The notes: a model not told the origin generated them from the sequence alone. A stretch of 64,000 bases of DNA from Pezicula radicicola (GCA_003008705.1 PDUO01000039.1:428261-492260); one strand, 5' to 3'; shown: positions 43,991 through 56,309, counted from the stretch's first letter. Made by a program: numbers and translations.

Positions 43991-44859
43991 AAGCGCCCTA
44001 TCTTATATAGGCTTTGCAGAGTTCTTGAACTGAAGAGAATAAATCTATGTTCACCATAAAAAGTAGATAGGATTATAACAATCGATTCATCGGGAAAACA
44101 GATCTGAGCGCTTGGAGGTAGCGGTCATAACTCTTGAGATGAATCATTCATTCATGGCGGACAGAGGGCAAAGGTTGTATTCGAGGGGAAGTCATTGTGT
44201 TTCAAGTTATTAGTAATAAAAAATTATATAAGATAAGCCATGACTGAGCTTATGATTCTAATTGAAATTAAACCTGTATCCTTTACTATATCTCTTTCAG
44301 ACCGAAACAGAGGATGGGTTCTGAAAGAACAAGGAGTTCCGAATAGAATTTAAGCTGGATCCCTGTAATGAAGCCGAGAAAATCTATGGTCGTTGTCATG
44401 AGGTGGTATTCGTGTAAAACCTCGTCCGCCGTCGAAGATGATAAGTCTTTGGATATATGTTGTGTGAGAGACGAAGTTGGTATACGATAGGCGACGGCGA
44501 GTGATGACCAAAGACGTAGATGATGACAAGAGCTTAGAGCGGGGAACTAGTGGAGGTACATCGGAAAATTACCCTTGTACTATACTTACCTAAAACGGCA
44601 ACGCCATATGCTAGTAAAAATGGGGCAGAATATTTTATAAGAGTGTGTTTAGGCCTGCCGGTTTCGGGTCCAGGCGTGTTTCAGCTTACCGAGTATATAT
44701 ACCCGTCCATCGAAGACAAACTGGAACCTCCTACCTTTTATTCCCAACCTTCACGCTAGACAGAGCTAAGATGTCAACTAGCTCTCAAGAGCGAGATTGC
44801 TACAATGTAGTAGGACTACTCCATCTTGATCTATAGGAGCGATACTGATAAATCCTATT

Positions 44860-45590
44860 TTATAGGCTAGTAGCCGATAAGACGATGATTCCACTCCCAA
44901 AGATCTATACTTATAGCCTCGGCGACGGTTCGGAGCCGCTGTCATCGTTTATTATCCTTGAATACGTTGAAGGCTAGAAGCTTTTATACGCCCGGCTGAA
45001 GAGCCTCTCGGACGAGTAACGAAAGCGGTTATATACTTCACTTATTGATATTTATATTCAGCTAAGGAGGCTTGAATTTCCTTCAATTGGATACTTAACT
45101 CGTGGTCTAGAGGGCTTCGACGTACATAAGAAAATCGTTACCATCGATATTAATATATAAGAGCTAGAAGGTCTGTAGCCTTCTAAGATCTAAACCCCCT
45201 TTTATAATGATAAAGGTCTTCTCACTTCGGCCAATGACTACATAGTGATACTACTTTAGATTACGGATAATATATTCACGGAGGGTTAAAGTAGTATCTT
45301 TGAAGAAGATCAGGGCGAGGATACTCTATATCATCTCTATATCTTCCGCGAATATACTAAGGGCTAGATAGATTACTACCTTGGTTCTAGATTAGGAATA
45401 GAGTTGCGTAGTACCTCTTTAGTTTTTCAAGCCTCTATTATAGCTTAAGATTCCTAATACTATAAAACTAGTATAGAATTTCATCTATAACAATTATTTA
45501 AAGAGCTTCGACTAATTTTTAGAAATTTTACGGACTCGAGAGTATAAGTAATATAGGAATAAGTTATTATCGGACGAATAGGCGAAGGCA
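44860..45590 (+). pseudogene. APH-family phosphotransferase (kinase-fold) relic
   Basis: A single frame gives the central part of a fungal aminoglycoside-phosphotransferase-like protein: VADKTMIPLPKIYTYSLGDG, SSFIILEYVEG (hinge), RKRLYTSLIDIYIQLRRLEF, PSIGYLTRGLEGFDVHKK, SANDYIVILL and DTLYHLYIFREYTKG. At least nine stops occur, all TAG or TAA and all at positions where the family allows glutamine. The HGDxxxxN catalytic loop that should follow is not visible. Fungal members are mostly uncharacterised small-molecule or protein kinases. It has clearly been dead for long. 44430-44860 holds only scraps. Confidence 0.6.
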
Positions 45591-46010
45591 AAGGAGAATA
45601 GTGGATTTCTTATCGCCAATACCCTAGAAAACTAGATAGATATGGACTAGTTCGTAAACCAATATATCAACTAGAAATATTACTATAGCAAGGCTAACCT
45701 GGATAAGTGGGTAAAGGCGTTTATGAAAAATCTAGTTCACAAAACCCTGATTATAAGAAAACTACGAGAAGGAATTACCTATAGGGTCGAAGTAGATAGA
45801 CTTGAGGATACAACTATCGAAGTATCTCCTAGTTACAGAGATAAACCTACTTTAGTATATACCATCATGAAGTACTTCTTTCTTTATCAGCTATGGAAAA
45901 ATACTATCTTATTTAGTCTGACTATCCTACAACTAGCTTTGGGAGGTACTGTAATCATTACTGGGATATCATACCTTCTCGTTAAGTATATTATCCGATT
46001 TCCGTTTATA

Positions 46011-46345
46011 TTATATTAAATTCATCACCTCTTCCAACTCTTCCAACTCTCTCTCGACTCCGGAGAATTCCTCCTCCAAGCGAGCGATAGTCATTTCGTG
46101 GGCGTCAATTATATCTTGATGGTCGAGACTAGACGACCCTTTACCTTGAGTAGCCTTTACTACTTTCGAAGATGATAACGTAAATTCCTGAGCTTTATTA
46201 TTCATCGAATCAAGGATTTTCTATATATCATCCTACTCTATTTGAATTTTATCCCTCAACTATTCCTTCAGGCTCTTGAGCCTCTGAAGTTCTTCGATAC
46301 GGGCGTCGGTTATTTTATTTAATATCTTACAGAGATTTTAGTAGT
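46011..46345 (-). pseudogene. coiled-coil gene relic
   Basis: Minus-strand frame ITDARIEELQRLKSLKE, TAG, LRDKIQIE, TAG, DDI, TAG, ILDSMNNKAQEFTLSSSKVV and EMTIARLEEEFSGVERELEE, ending EVMNLI TAA at 46011. Heptad spacing is clear. The three TAGs fit CAG. From 45591 to 46010 and 46346 to 47345 no coding sequence can be supported. Confidence 0.4.
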
Positions 46346-47345
46346 CCAAATTAATATACCGTTATAAATTTCAGCTTGATGTAACAGGTGAAGAGATTTA
46401 TATCTTAAGAAGGTTTTTTTTTCGATAGGTTATTTATAAGGGTATACTCCTAAACAGAATAACAAATCGAGGATTTTTATCCAATCAGAATACGAGAAGA
46501 TATCTTGACAATACATCAGTAACAAATCCGCCCAAATCTGCCCAACACGGTATGAGTCATAGAAAGCGATGACAGGCTAGGCTATGGTTCGTTTACGCAG
46601 TACAAATCACAAAGGAGGTTATATGCACCAGAGTTATCGGACCAAGGAATTCCTGCCTCAACAGATACATTGGGTAGTGGGCTACCACCCGCGAGACAGA
46701 TATACACTTTTATGAAGATAGTACTGGAGACTTATAATCTTTGTAAGCGCGGAGGCAAGAAGCACTCATGATTGAAGGGCAAGTTGGCCAGCCTCTCTCG
46801 GTCGTTCCGGATCAAGGCCTCAGAGTATACCCCTTGCGAGATATACAAGAACTACTAAGTGGGAAAAGAACAACTACTCAGGATCATCCCACTATATTAG
46901 GTCAGTAAGTTATCAATGAAGTTAAGTTAAAAAGTAATTTATACGACGGTGCAACAATACCGGCTCCATCAAGTATTGTAATCTAATAGATCTTATTAAA
47001 ACTATCAGACGATATATATAACGAAGCCACTCGATACCGCCAACATCGTCGACGTCTCTGCCGACTTATCCACTCCCTTCGAATAACCTGACAAACAGCG
47101 GCACCGATACAGGACAATGTTGACTTGGGCAGTACCCGTCGGTGGGTATAGTACTATAAGGACCCCGTATATCCCAAGTACGAAGGGGGTAGCCAGAAAT
47201 CAGTGTCACCCCCCTGGTCGGGCGGTGAGCCGAAATCGATGCTGCTTTCTCCCATATTCCACCATCTTCTTCTTTACCTCACTACATCAACTCCAAGACT
47301 TTCAACTCTACGAATTCGAATCAATTTAGCTTTAAATCAATCAAA

Positions 47346-47570
47346 ATGGTACGTGTTCATATAATCCCAAAGAGAATCACCTTACGCAAAGAGTATGAAA
47401 CCCCTCGTCGATCTCGATTTTTCGCTTACCTCGAAGAAGGCCACTCCTAAGTAATGGCAGTATATATAGCCAAGGTACCTTGTACAACAGCCCGAGAATG
47501 GCTTCACTCTTCAAGTAATCGAAGGACTGGAAAATCAAGGCCTGGGCGCCCTCGAAGAGGAGAAGCCGGC
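47346..47570 (+). mobile_element. Tc1-like transposase N-terminal relic
   Basis: ATG 47346 (MVRVHIIPKRITLRKEYETP) reads RRSRFFAYLEEGHS, TAA, VMAVYIAKVPCTTAREWLHS and ends in the AT-hook-like SNRRTGKSRPGRPRRG. This is the paired HTH and GRPR linker of a Tc1/mariner transposase. The catalytic domain is absent; the next 700 bp belong to a different gene. Confidence 0.5.
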
Positions 47571-48300
47571 GGAGGAGTATAACTCAATTAATGAGCTGCG
47601 GAGGATAAGTAAAAAGGGTAGAAAAGACAAGAAGAGGGGTAAGGGGACTGGAGTAGGTTTAGTTAATTAGGGAAAAGGGTTTTCAAAGCTAGTAGTAGAT
47701 CTAGAGTATTAACTATAGCTAGAGTTAAGTCTACTCTTTCGAATACAATAAGATAGATACCTAGAGCTACTATTACCGTCGTTATTAGGGTAATTTATAG
47801 TTAACTTCTAGTCCCTACTATATCCCTTACTTATACTATATAATATTTACTATTATACCTATAAGCTAGCTAAGAATTTCAAAGTAGACCTTAGTTATTC
47901 TAATATATTTCTCGCCTATACCTCCTTATATATCTTAGGAGATTTCTAGCTTATTGACCTACTAAAAGCCTTGGCCTTATATAAGCTATATAAGATATTA
48001 TATATATTCTAGTTTAATAATAAAAATATTAAGGATATTATTAATCTTATAAGGTATATATATAATAAGGAGGGTAAAGGTTTAGAGGAAGGAATTAGTA
48101 GATTAAGGGGTATTATTTATTAGTATATAGCTTAGAATACTATAGTACTCTCTCTTTATTATAAATTTATAGACCTTCTTATAGAGGGGGGCTAATTTAT
48201 TAAAGATCTTTTTTAATTTACTTTATAAAGAATATAGTAATATTTATTAGATAATACTATATATAATTCTTTATTAGGATTATTAATATCTTAATAAATA
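47571..48300 (+). pseudogene. BTB/POZ-domain protein relic
   Basis: A Lys-rich linker (INELRRISKKGRKDKKRGKG) is followed, with many TAG/TAA stops, by KLAKNFKVDLSYSNIFLAYT, SLYILGDF, LIDLLKALALYKLYKILYIF and DIINLIRYIYNKEGKGLEEG. This matches the second half of fungal BTB proteins (the LHARLYVLADKY-L--LK-LAL-KL region and the following acidic loop). The first half of the BTB fold is not visible. All stops fit CAG/CAA. The A+T bias is strong. BTB proteins are usually adaptors of cullin-3 ligases. Confidence 0.5.
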
Positions 48301-48602
48301 ATTAAAGAACCTACTCTAAGTACTACTAAAGAAGTAGAAATATTCTAGTAATATCTAAGATACTAAAGAAAGTAAAGGCTAAGAGAGCTTTATATACTAA
48401 ATAATAGAGTAAGGAAGTCTAAAAAGTATTATAGTCCTAATAGAATACCTAGAATTATAGTCTTAATCTATATTAATATAGTTTAATAATAATCTTAGCT
48501 AGGCTTATTATTACTATACTTCTTGTCTTTTCTTCCCTTCTCCTCTATAACTCTACCCTCGATAAACTTACTTAAATCATAAATCACTAAAAATAAATCT
48601 AT

Positions 48603-48845
48603 CTACCTTCTATATTTTATTTTTAATAATGCGACTATTAGGTCTTCATCTGTTTCCACGAGTTCTTCCTTGCCCACCTCACTACCCCATCTCACCCTAA
48701 GCTCTACACTTAGCCATTCAGTACTTGACCCTACCATACTTCTCCCTCGGAACAATTTTGGCTGAAGGACTTGGTCCGGCTTCACAAGCTTCAATATATT
48801 GCACCGGAATTCATCAAGAGTTATATCAAGGAGCGTGAAAATCAT
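48603..48845 (-). CDS. small ORF, possible exon of unknown gene
   Basis: An 80-codon frame from a true ATG at 48845 to TAG (MIFTLLDITLDEFRCNILKL ... EDLIVALLKIKYRR) has balanced composition and sits in otherwise stop-rich A+T sequence. No splice partners, domain or promoter could be identified, so it may equally be the surviving exon of a dead gene. Confidence 0.25.
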   Translation of the reverse strand: MIFTLLDITLDEFRCNILKLVKPDQVLQPKLFRGRSMVGSSTEWLSVELRVRWGSEVGKEELVETDEDLIVALLKIKYRR

Positions 48846-49239
48846 TGCTGAACTGATCTGGAACTCTGTGTTGTCGAATCTAGCGAAGATAGAGAGGCAG
48901 GGCCTGTTCTTGTACTTTTTTCGAGTATGCTAGACAAAGCAATCGAGTCTGTATAGCGGGCCTCTTGAACTATGACTGAAATGAGTTTGTCAATATGAGT
49001 TTATCGATACAGTAATGGCTAGGACAGAAGTACAATAAATGGCAGCAGTTCCGATGGAGTAGACAAGCTCTGAACAGGAATTCTACTACGGGGTTAGAGG
49101 ATTATAACCTTAATACCTGGGGCTCAAAGCACGAGCCTAACCTTAACCTTAGCCGCATCGTGCACTCTGTCCTAACAAGAGCACCCAGGAAAGCACCCAG
49201 GAAAGCACTTTACCGCACGAAGGTAACCCGCTCTCTAAA

Positions 49240-49875
49240 ATGGCACCGAACCTCCCAGAATCGTCGCACCAGATGATTCGTGATATGATCATTAGTAAGT
49301 GCAAGAATGTTGAGATTGCTAAAGCTGTGCCTTGTAGTCGCGTCACAGTCCGAAATATAAGATTAAAGCTCCATGTCTATGGGAACAGCTTCAATCGGTT
49401 AGACCAAAAAGAAAATTCGTAGAGTAGCAAATGGTCAGAATGCCGATCTGCGAGACTTATACCTGTATAATATTTCGCAGTTCTCCCCCAAGCACTTTGT
49501 TTTCGTAGATGAATCTGGTTGCGATAGACGCGCTAGGTCTAGGCGGACGGGTTGGGCTCCCCTTAGGGTGACTCCCACCGAAGTTGCCCAATTCTAGTGT
49601 AAGCAGAGATATCAGATATTACCTATATATATAGTAGATGGGATCATCTATATATGTATATTCCAGGATTCCACAGACAGCACTATCTTCGAGGATTTCA
49701 TCGAGGAACTACTTCCTATGTATAGTATATAGCCTCAATGAAAGTCAGTTCTTGTAATAGATAATATATCAATTTATTACATAGAGTGGATTTCGTAGAT
49801 ATATCATGATGCTAGAGTGAAGCTTATATCTACCACTATACTCTCCGGATCTTAATCTAATTGAAGTATCTAACG
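49240..49875 (+). mobile_element. Tc1/mariner DDE transposase relic with internal deletion
   Basis: ATG 49240 (MAPNLPESSHQMIRDMIISK) gives the N-terminal HTH (EIAKAVPCSRVTVRNIRLKL). After 49422 about 90 codons are missing and the frame resumes at NADLRDLYLYNISQFSPKH. The DDE triad is still readable: FVFVDESGCDRRA (first Asp), SVLVIDN (second Asp), YSPDLNLIE (Glu). TAG/TAA stops occur after VAQF, WP and others. A 12-bp duplicated box GCACCCAGGAAA lies just upstream at 49171-49196. No clear inverted ends were located. Confidence 0.7.
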
Positions 49876-49999
49876 CCTCGGGAGTATTAGACCGGACTAT
49901 ATATTCGAGAACCTTATCTTGATGAGTAGACTTAGCCGTGAATACTGGCTACTTGCCAGGCCCTTCTATATTACTTATGGCCTCCAGACCAATAGTAGG

Positions 50000-50790
50000 C
50001 TACCTGAAAAACTCATTTAGGATTTCATATCCGGTACGGTAAGTTGTTGGGGATATATCATCCACTGTTTCATCTCCTTCAATTTGAATATATATAGTAG
50101 ATATTGGTAGGTCGTCCGTGCTAGGAAAATCTAGAGCCTTAGCTGTATCTATATAATTCGCGGACGATTTGTCAATGGCCGGTTCGTTCGTGGTAGATAT
50201 ACTAGTTATAGATACATTCATGGGTGTTTCGCTGGGTTACTCACTGAGGGGTTCGGTGGGAGTTTCGCCTATGGAGCTATCAGTGGCAGGTTCATTGAAA
50301 AGCCCCTTCATGGGTAGACTATCAGTAAGACGGTCAGTATCTATAAGCTTCAGCTTTTTCGGTAGTCTGCCAGTTCCGGTACTTAGGCTTTGTATCTTCC
50401 GGTAATCTCTTTTTATGGGACGTAGTTAACTAGATCTACGGAGGTATTTAAATTCAACACAAATAGGAAGGGAAGAAGCTTCCCCTTTACCTATCTCGAC
50501 ATGATAGTTTTGAGCCATTATAACCTTAGTGTATACAGTATATTTATGATGGATTAAGGTTTAAACTTACTCGTCTGTCCTACAAGCTCGTTCAGCTTAC
50601 GTAAGGTTATACCTTTGATATCAAGCGCAAGGTGTAAGATCTCGCGGATGTACGCTGTAACCTGTTCATCAATATCATCAGTCATTGTACTATAAGTTCG
50701 TAATATCATATAGCCGACGTACACGGGATGTTCTGAGAATACCGTTCCAGAGTGAGGTAAATACACTGTACACTGCAATTTTCATGATCT
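50000..50790 (-). pseudogene. broken gene, helical N-terminus and disordered tail
   Basis: The minus-strand frame from about 50780 reads VYLPHSGTVFSEHPVYVGYM, MTDDIDEQVTAYIREILHLA and TLRKLNELVGQ to a GTAAGT donor (about 50569). After the intron, HVEIGKGEASSLPICVEFKY leads through two stops to MKGLFNEPATDSSIGETPTE and ends YRTGYEILNEFFR. Composition and splice site are gene-like. The only breaks are a TAG and a TGA plus loss of the start. Unknown family. Confidence 0.4.
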
Positions 50791-51949
50791 ATGCTTAACC
50801 TACATTCAAGACAAAGTACTCTGAGTTATCCAGAAGTAGCTCCAACCATCCCGTATGATTGCTAACCGGAACATCGTCCGTTGGGGGAATATAAGTCTAC
50901 TTGAAGGGCGATAGGTCTGGCCTTCTGTCCCGTTCAAATTGACGATCTACCTGCTACTATCATAATCTCCTAAAGCAAAGTGGCGAGGCAGGCGAAGGTG
51001 CACGTCATCGGAAGTCCGGCACGCCGATCTGCCATGGTGTGGGGTCCCATTGCAGCTGAGGAGAAAAGAGTAGTTGCGTTGATAGGAGAGGCAGCAATCA
51101 AGGCAACTTATATTACTTTCTCCTCCACTGTTAGACGGAGATTCTTCCTCGTGCGGCTCGCCCTCGCCGAGCATTAGGGCGCTACCGGTACCCCCTCGCC
51201 GGGAAGTATCCCTCGTAGGGGTAGGGTGGCCTGTGCTATTTGCGGCCGCTGATAAGGCAGGGTAAAATAACCTATAGGAATGTGTAAAGTGATGTTGAAG
51301 TGGATATAAGTGGATACTAAAAAGTGCGTAGATGTGACCCTTGTGGCGAGGGGATACTGTACAGATTATTAATGCTTATCCCGCGTATCTCAGCCACTGA
51401 ACGGCTGCCGGAGCCTTAGATCAGTCTAATCCGAATACACTCTTGCGGCGCAGTAACCTAGAATTACTACTCTGTACTCGCATACAGTCATATTTTCCTA
51501 TAACAGTAACGATTTGTGTATTCTTTGTTACTATTCGCTGCAAGGCCCTGGTAAGTACAATATTTGAAAGAACGCATAGGCACAAAAAGCTGGATTGTTT
51601 AGGCTTATACGAAAGTACTATACAAATGTAATGGCTACCTACCTTCTTATCAAGGGACGCATCGGTTAGCGACGACCTCCCTCTTTGGTGCTGCATGGCA
51701 TGTAACTGTAGCTAGCACGCCTCGATGGAGTTGTTTTGTTTCTATATGGCTGCGGAAAAATAAATAAATACAGTTCTTACAATGTACTCGTTGCATCTGA
51801 CTGCATTGCGATTAGTGTTTGACGTAAAGTCTTGTAAAGTGTGCCTGTTGCGATTTTAAGTTATAGAGAGTATTCCCACTCTCTGTTCGAGGTGACGGCG
51901 ACCCCTCAATCTTTGAGATCCCTCCTGCCTCTAGGGACATCCTGGAATC
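50791..51949. other. no gene supported
   Basis: Open frames at 50947-51177 (both strands) and 51421-51696 overlap each other, have no splice context and no family resemblance. Base composition returns from A+T-rich to normal at about 51.2 kb, the left border of the metabolic-gene island. Confidence 0.4.
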
Positions 51950-54224
51950 ATGAATAGTTCAAGGCGGCATAGTGCTTGCATAACGTGTCGAGAACGAAAG
52001 GTTCGCTGTAACGGTGCTCAACCTAGTTGCGACCGCTGCGTGCAGAATGGTAGTGTCTGCATTTACGGGCAGTCCGCTAGACAGAATAAGACCGACCTGG
52101 CGGACACTTTGAACCAGCTCAAGAATGCTCTCCGTAAGTAAGATAAACCCTGTGCCTTTTTCGAATTGCTAACACCGACAAGTGCAAGCAGAGACGGCTT
52201 TAACAAAACAAAATGGAAATATGGCAAGATTCGGCCATACACCGGCAGCGTACGCTCGCAACCCGGAAGATATTATCCCAAGGCTATCACCCCCCGGTGC
52301 TAACACCCCTTACGACTCTTTCGATTACCTGCCTGCACACTCTCACCTCTTGTTGCAGTGTACGACGGAGTCAGGTACACCGTCAAATTTATTGTCTTCT
52401 GCACCGGAATCAATCGCTTGCACCGACGTCGACTTTGATTCTCCAAATCTGACCAACTCTTCATCTCAAGGGAGCACCTCGACCTCTAGTTGGGCTTCAA
52501 CCCCTTCTAACAGTCTCTCACATAAAGCAGAAATGAACTATACAATACAACAGCTTATAGAAAATGTACCCTCATGCATATCCGCCCGCTGTCAATCTGC
52601 ACATAGGGGACGCTTCAGCCCTCGGGAATGCTATCTACGCAAATGACTTAAAGACTTTACCCACCAACATCCTACAAGATTTGTGGGTAATGACCTTCCT
52701 TTGATATAGATGGATCCATATTCTGATCTTAGAATATAGATACCAAATTTACTTTGATATAAGCCCTACCGACAGCCAAATGATCAACAAGGCCAGGTTT
52801 CTTGGTAGAGTGAACGTTTTTCCACTGACTCCGATCATACTTGCGCTACAGTCCGCTGTGTGGGCATCTTCTGCAGCATCTTCATCCACATACAGCCACC
52901 TCAAAGACCATTTTTATCGGCAGGCACGAGGCCACCTCGAAGCTGCCGAGGTCGACGAGACAGGATGTTTGAACACGCTAGAAGGGTTACAGACATGCAT
53001 ACTTCTCACCCTGTATGAATGCAAGCAAGCACTCTACAACCGAGCTTGGGTCAGTGTTGGTCGCGTGGCTTGGATGACCCGAATTATCGAGTTGTATAAG
53101 ATAGATCAAAATTCTCCGCTAACATCTCCGGTTGGAACTTCTCCCATGCCGACCCTATCGAACAATACGGAGCAAGAAGAATGAAGACGTACCTTCTGGG
53201 AAGCCTACAAACTAACTTGCTTTGCTAGCATTGAGAATGCGTGGAATTGTGGCCTGATGGAGGAAATAGGGGTAAGTCTCTCCCTTTCGTATTTACCTCC
53301 CTACGGTTGTACTAAAGACAGTCTGCTTCTGGTTCTCAACTTATTCCTATTTTCTAACATTATATTTAGATATCTGTCTACCTCCCAGCAAGTGATAGAG
53401 ATAGGTTCGGTGCCCAGTTGGCATTCAAGGATAGTTTTAACTTTCCAGCTCGGGGTGTGCTCTCACCATCTCAAGGCCATATCATCTGTGCCTCTCTGTG
53501 TAGTCGAACCCTGACTCATCTACACCAATCAAGTTCGAGGACATTTAGACCAATGCTCTAATTACAACTTCTGGACCGAGCATCACCATATCAATGAGGC
53601 CCTTGTTCATGCTTCCACCATTTCACTAGCCCATCTTACTCGCACAGAGTATTCCGCAAACCCAGCTGTTATGACTCTCAACCTCATTCTGCAAGCTACT
53701 ACTGCATGCCTCAATCATGCAATCATCCGACGTACCAAGGAAGATACCGCGGTGTCGGCCTCGAGCCGCAAGAGTCAAGAAACGTGCTTGGAGGCTGCAC
53801 TCAAAGTTGCAAATATAATGCGGGGTGCTCGAGAACCTAGACTGGCGAAGGTGAGTTTTGCCGTAGCTAAGTGATACCCACTATGAGACCTGACTCGAAT
53901 TAGATGGATGTCTTTACTCCGTGGGCAATCTTTGTGGCTGTTCAAGTTCTTGTCCGCTGGACCAAAACCGACACCGAGGCACCGTCTTTTCAGTCTTTCC
54001 CTTCGCAGTCCGCCACATCTTCCAACGAGTATAAAGCCAGAATCCTCGATTCTTTGCAATTTTTGCTATCCATCCTTGATGCCTTTCGATAGAGTGTCCC
54101 AATGGCGGGACTTTTCGAGGCATAGATACACAGAGAGTTAACTGACGACAAGCTGTCCAACAATCTGTTGGTTGGACTTCTCTATTTATTGCTCAAAGGA
54201 CCTGGATCTGAGACGCTTGCATAG
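51950..54224 (+). pseudogene. Zn2Cys6 transcription factor gene, multiply broken
   Basis: ATG 51950 starts a textbook Zn2Cys6 domain: Cys10, 13, 20, 27, 30, 37 (ACITCRERKVRC, then CDRC and C). A 50-nt intron with GTAAGT and CTAAC continues the frame into a Ser/Thr-rich linker. The fungal middle-homology region follows (VNVFPLTPIILALQSAVWAS, LEGLQTCILLTLYECKQALY, GRVAWMTRIIELYKI). The tail MDVFTPWAIFVAVQVLVRW leads to VPMAGLFEA and ends near 54224. Breaks: frameshift near 52570, TGA 53182 (CGA expected, in EE-R-RRTFW), frameshift near 53520, TAGs near 54091 and 54121. Such factors often control the neighbouring cluster. Here the regulator appears dead while the enzyme genes next to it remain intact, so any expression must use another regulator or an N-terminal fragment. 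Confidence 0.75.
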
Positions 54225-54817
54225 ATCTGACCTCTTAGATAGACTATTAGATAGAAAGAACATATAGAAATATAGCCTCAAGATCTTGCAAAAGCTAGAA
54301 TCGAGTAGGAGGACGTCGCTGCGTGTAAGACTGCGAGAACAAGTGATATGCTGCGATGATTCGTGAATCTCAATTGAATCGTCACGTCAAATATTTACTG
54401 CATTTTTAACAGGTAACTTAAGGTAGTATAATATAACATTCGTTATCAAAATATAAATAACTTAAAAAAAATTTAAGAATAAGGGGTCAAAACAGTGTAT
54501 TCTGATAATATTGATAAAATTTTCATGCAGCTCGCTTAAGTACAAACCTTGAGCATTTCGGAGGTAAGAATCAAAGCTGCTCGGCCTGTAGGAGATCTTG
54601 GCCGAGTCTTTCCACAGGTGTTTTTTATTTATAACATTCCAAATCCACTCCTCATTCCCCACCATCCCACCATCCCTCCAAAAACAAAGACTCCATTTCT
54701 TCGAAACTCATACCATACACACAACACAGTACGCGTTGCTAAGTTACTCTTGTCCAAGTATTCTTTGCCTCGAAGTTATCACACAGCTCCTGCCCCTCAG
54801 GAATAGCCTCAGTCAGA
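54225..54817. promoter_or_regulatory. upstream region of the SDR gene
   Basis: A+T-rich at first, then CT-rich close to ATG 54818, as usual for fungal promoters. Small open frames at 54549-54852 are low complexity. No specific site was identified. Confidence 0.35.
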
Positions 54818-55979
54818 ATGGCGCCATACACCCCCAAGACTACCGGACCTGAAGTCGCGCAAGACAATGCCAGCTCCATTCGTCGCAAGGTGGTCCTCGT
54901 CACTGGAGTTACACCAGGTGGTCTTGGAGTCCACTTTGCCGAAGTCATCGCCAAACAGCAACCCAAGCTCATCATTCTCGCCGGTCGCAACACGGAAAAG
55001 TCAAACGCAACGGCGACCGTAGTCGAGGCTGCAGGACCTGGGGTGGCTACCCGTGTACTGAAGCTTGATCTGGGCTCCCAGAAGCAAGTACGCGAGGCTG
55101 CCAAAGAAGTCCTTGCTTACGACGAATCGATTGATGTCCTAGTTAACAATGCCGGTATGATGGCTTGTCCGTATGCCACGACTCCCGAAGGGCTCGAAAA
55201 CCAGTTCGGCACCATGCACGTCGGCCACTGGCTGTTCACGAAGCTCATTATCAGCAAGCTCATGGCCTCGCAGAGTCCTCGCATCATCAATGTGAGCAGT
55301 GATGGGTACCGACTTGGCCCTATCCGCTGGTACGACTACAACTTTGATGTGAGTACCGCAATTCCATGGATAATATATCATCCTCCCGGTGCTTCGATCT
55401 GGCATCTGATATTTGAAATCAGGAGGGCAAGGCCTACAACCGTTGGCACGCGTACGGCCAGGCGAAAACCGCAAACATGCTCTTTACCACTGCATTGGCG
55501 AAGAAGTATGGATCCAAGGGTCTTCTTTCCTTCAGCGTGCACCCAGGTGTCATTGGCACTAATCTTGTGCGCCACATGAGTCCAGATATGCTGTCAGACT
55601 TTGCTGAGCTACGTATGGGCTCCCTTCTACATCATACGCTATCATTACCCACACTGATCTTTGAATCTCAGAAACCGTCGACAAACAGATGGGGAACAAA
55701 GAGGGCTGTGGAGAATTCACTTTCAAATCGCATGACGAAGGTACCGCAACCTACGTTTATGCAGCGTTTGATTCAAGCATCTCTGGTACGTTACTTCGCC
55801 CCTGCACAACCCTATATGACAGAAGTATCTGACTTCCAGCAGAGCACAATGGTTCATACCTCTTTGATAGCGCTATTATGCCACCGAAAATGGTTTTATC
55901 GTGGGCTCGCGATGAGTTGGAGGCGGAGCGGTTGTGGGAGCTGAGCGAGAAGTTGACCGGCGAGGAATGGACGGTTTAA
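54818..55979 (+). CDS. short-chain dehydrogenase/reductase, four exons
   Basis: Exons 54818-55348, 55423-55612, 55672-55785 and 55840-55979, all with GT-AG borders and matching phases, give 324 aa ending GEEWTV. The Rossmann start is VVLVTGVTPGGLG (about 25-37), the conserved NNAG is at 110-113, the active-site serine lies in RIINVSSDGY (160/161), and Tyr188/Lys192 are in HAYGQAK. This puts it in the classical NAD(P)H-dependent SDR family, nearest in style to fungal retinol-dehydrogenase/WWOX-like reductases that reduce or oxidise alcohols and ketones. It has no signal peptide. Without splicing it would look truncated at 55579. It lies convergent to the FAD monooxygenase, 330 bp apart. Substrate unknown; a tailoring role is inferred from its neighbours. 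Confidence 0.85.
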
Positions 55980-56309
55980 GACTAATGTCCCATGCTCTTC
56001 ATTTATCTTCCAATGCCTTGCTTGGTTCTATTTGTATCTCTACGGAAGCTTCCGTTACTCCTAAAGGAGTAGGTTCTGATAGGCTTCCAAAGCAATTCCG
56101 TGTGAGGCAACTCAACAGAACGTAAACATTCATATCTGCAAGTAACGAGTTTGCTATTCTCTACAAAGATGTGGGTGTGTGAGTTTTAAAACATAACATC
56201 TCTCTTTTCGGATCCCTCATGGTCAAAAATAGGAAAGAAAGCAGGATGCGTAAAAGTATGAGCCCAGCAAGACGGCTGTTCCACAGCCGAGCAAGCTCGC
56301 GCTCCGGAG
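55980..56309. terminator. shared 3' region of two convergent genes
   Basis: Only 330 bp separate the stop codons of the SDR and the monooxygenase. No open frame of note is present, so the two transcripts probably overlap or end here. Confidence 0.4.

Noticed and set aside
50947..51177. Overlapping frames on both strands
   Set aside because: Neither has a promoter, splice context or recognisable domain; likely chance in normal-composition sequence.
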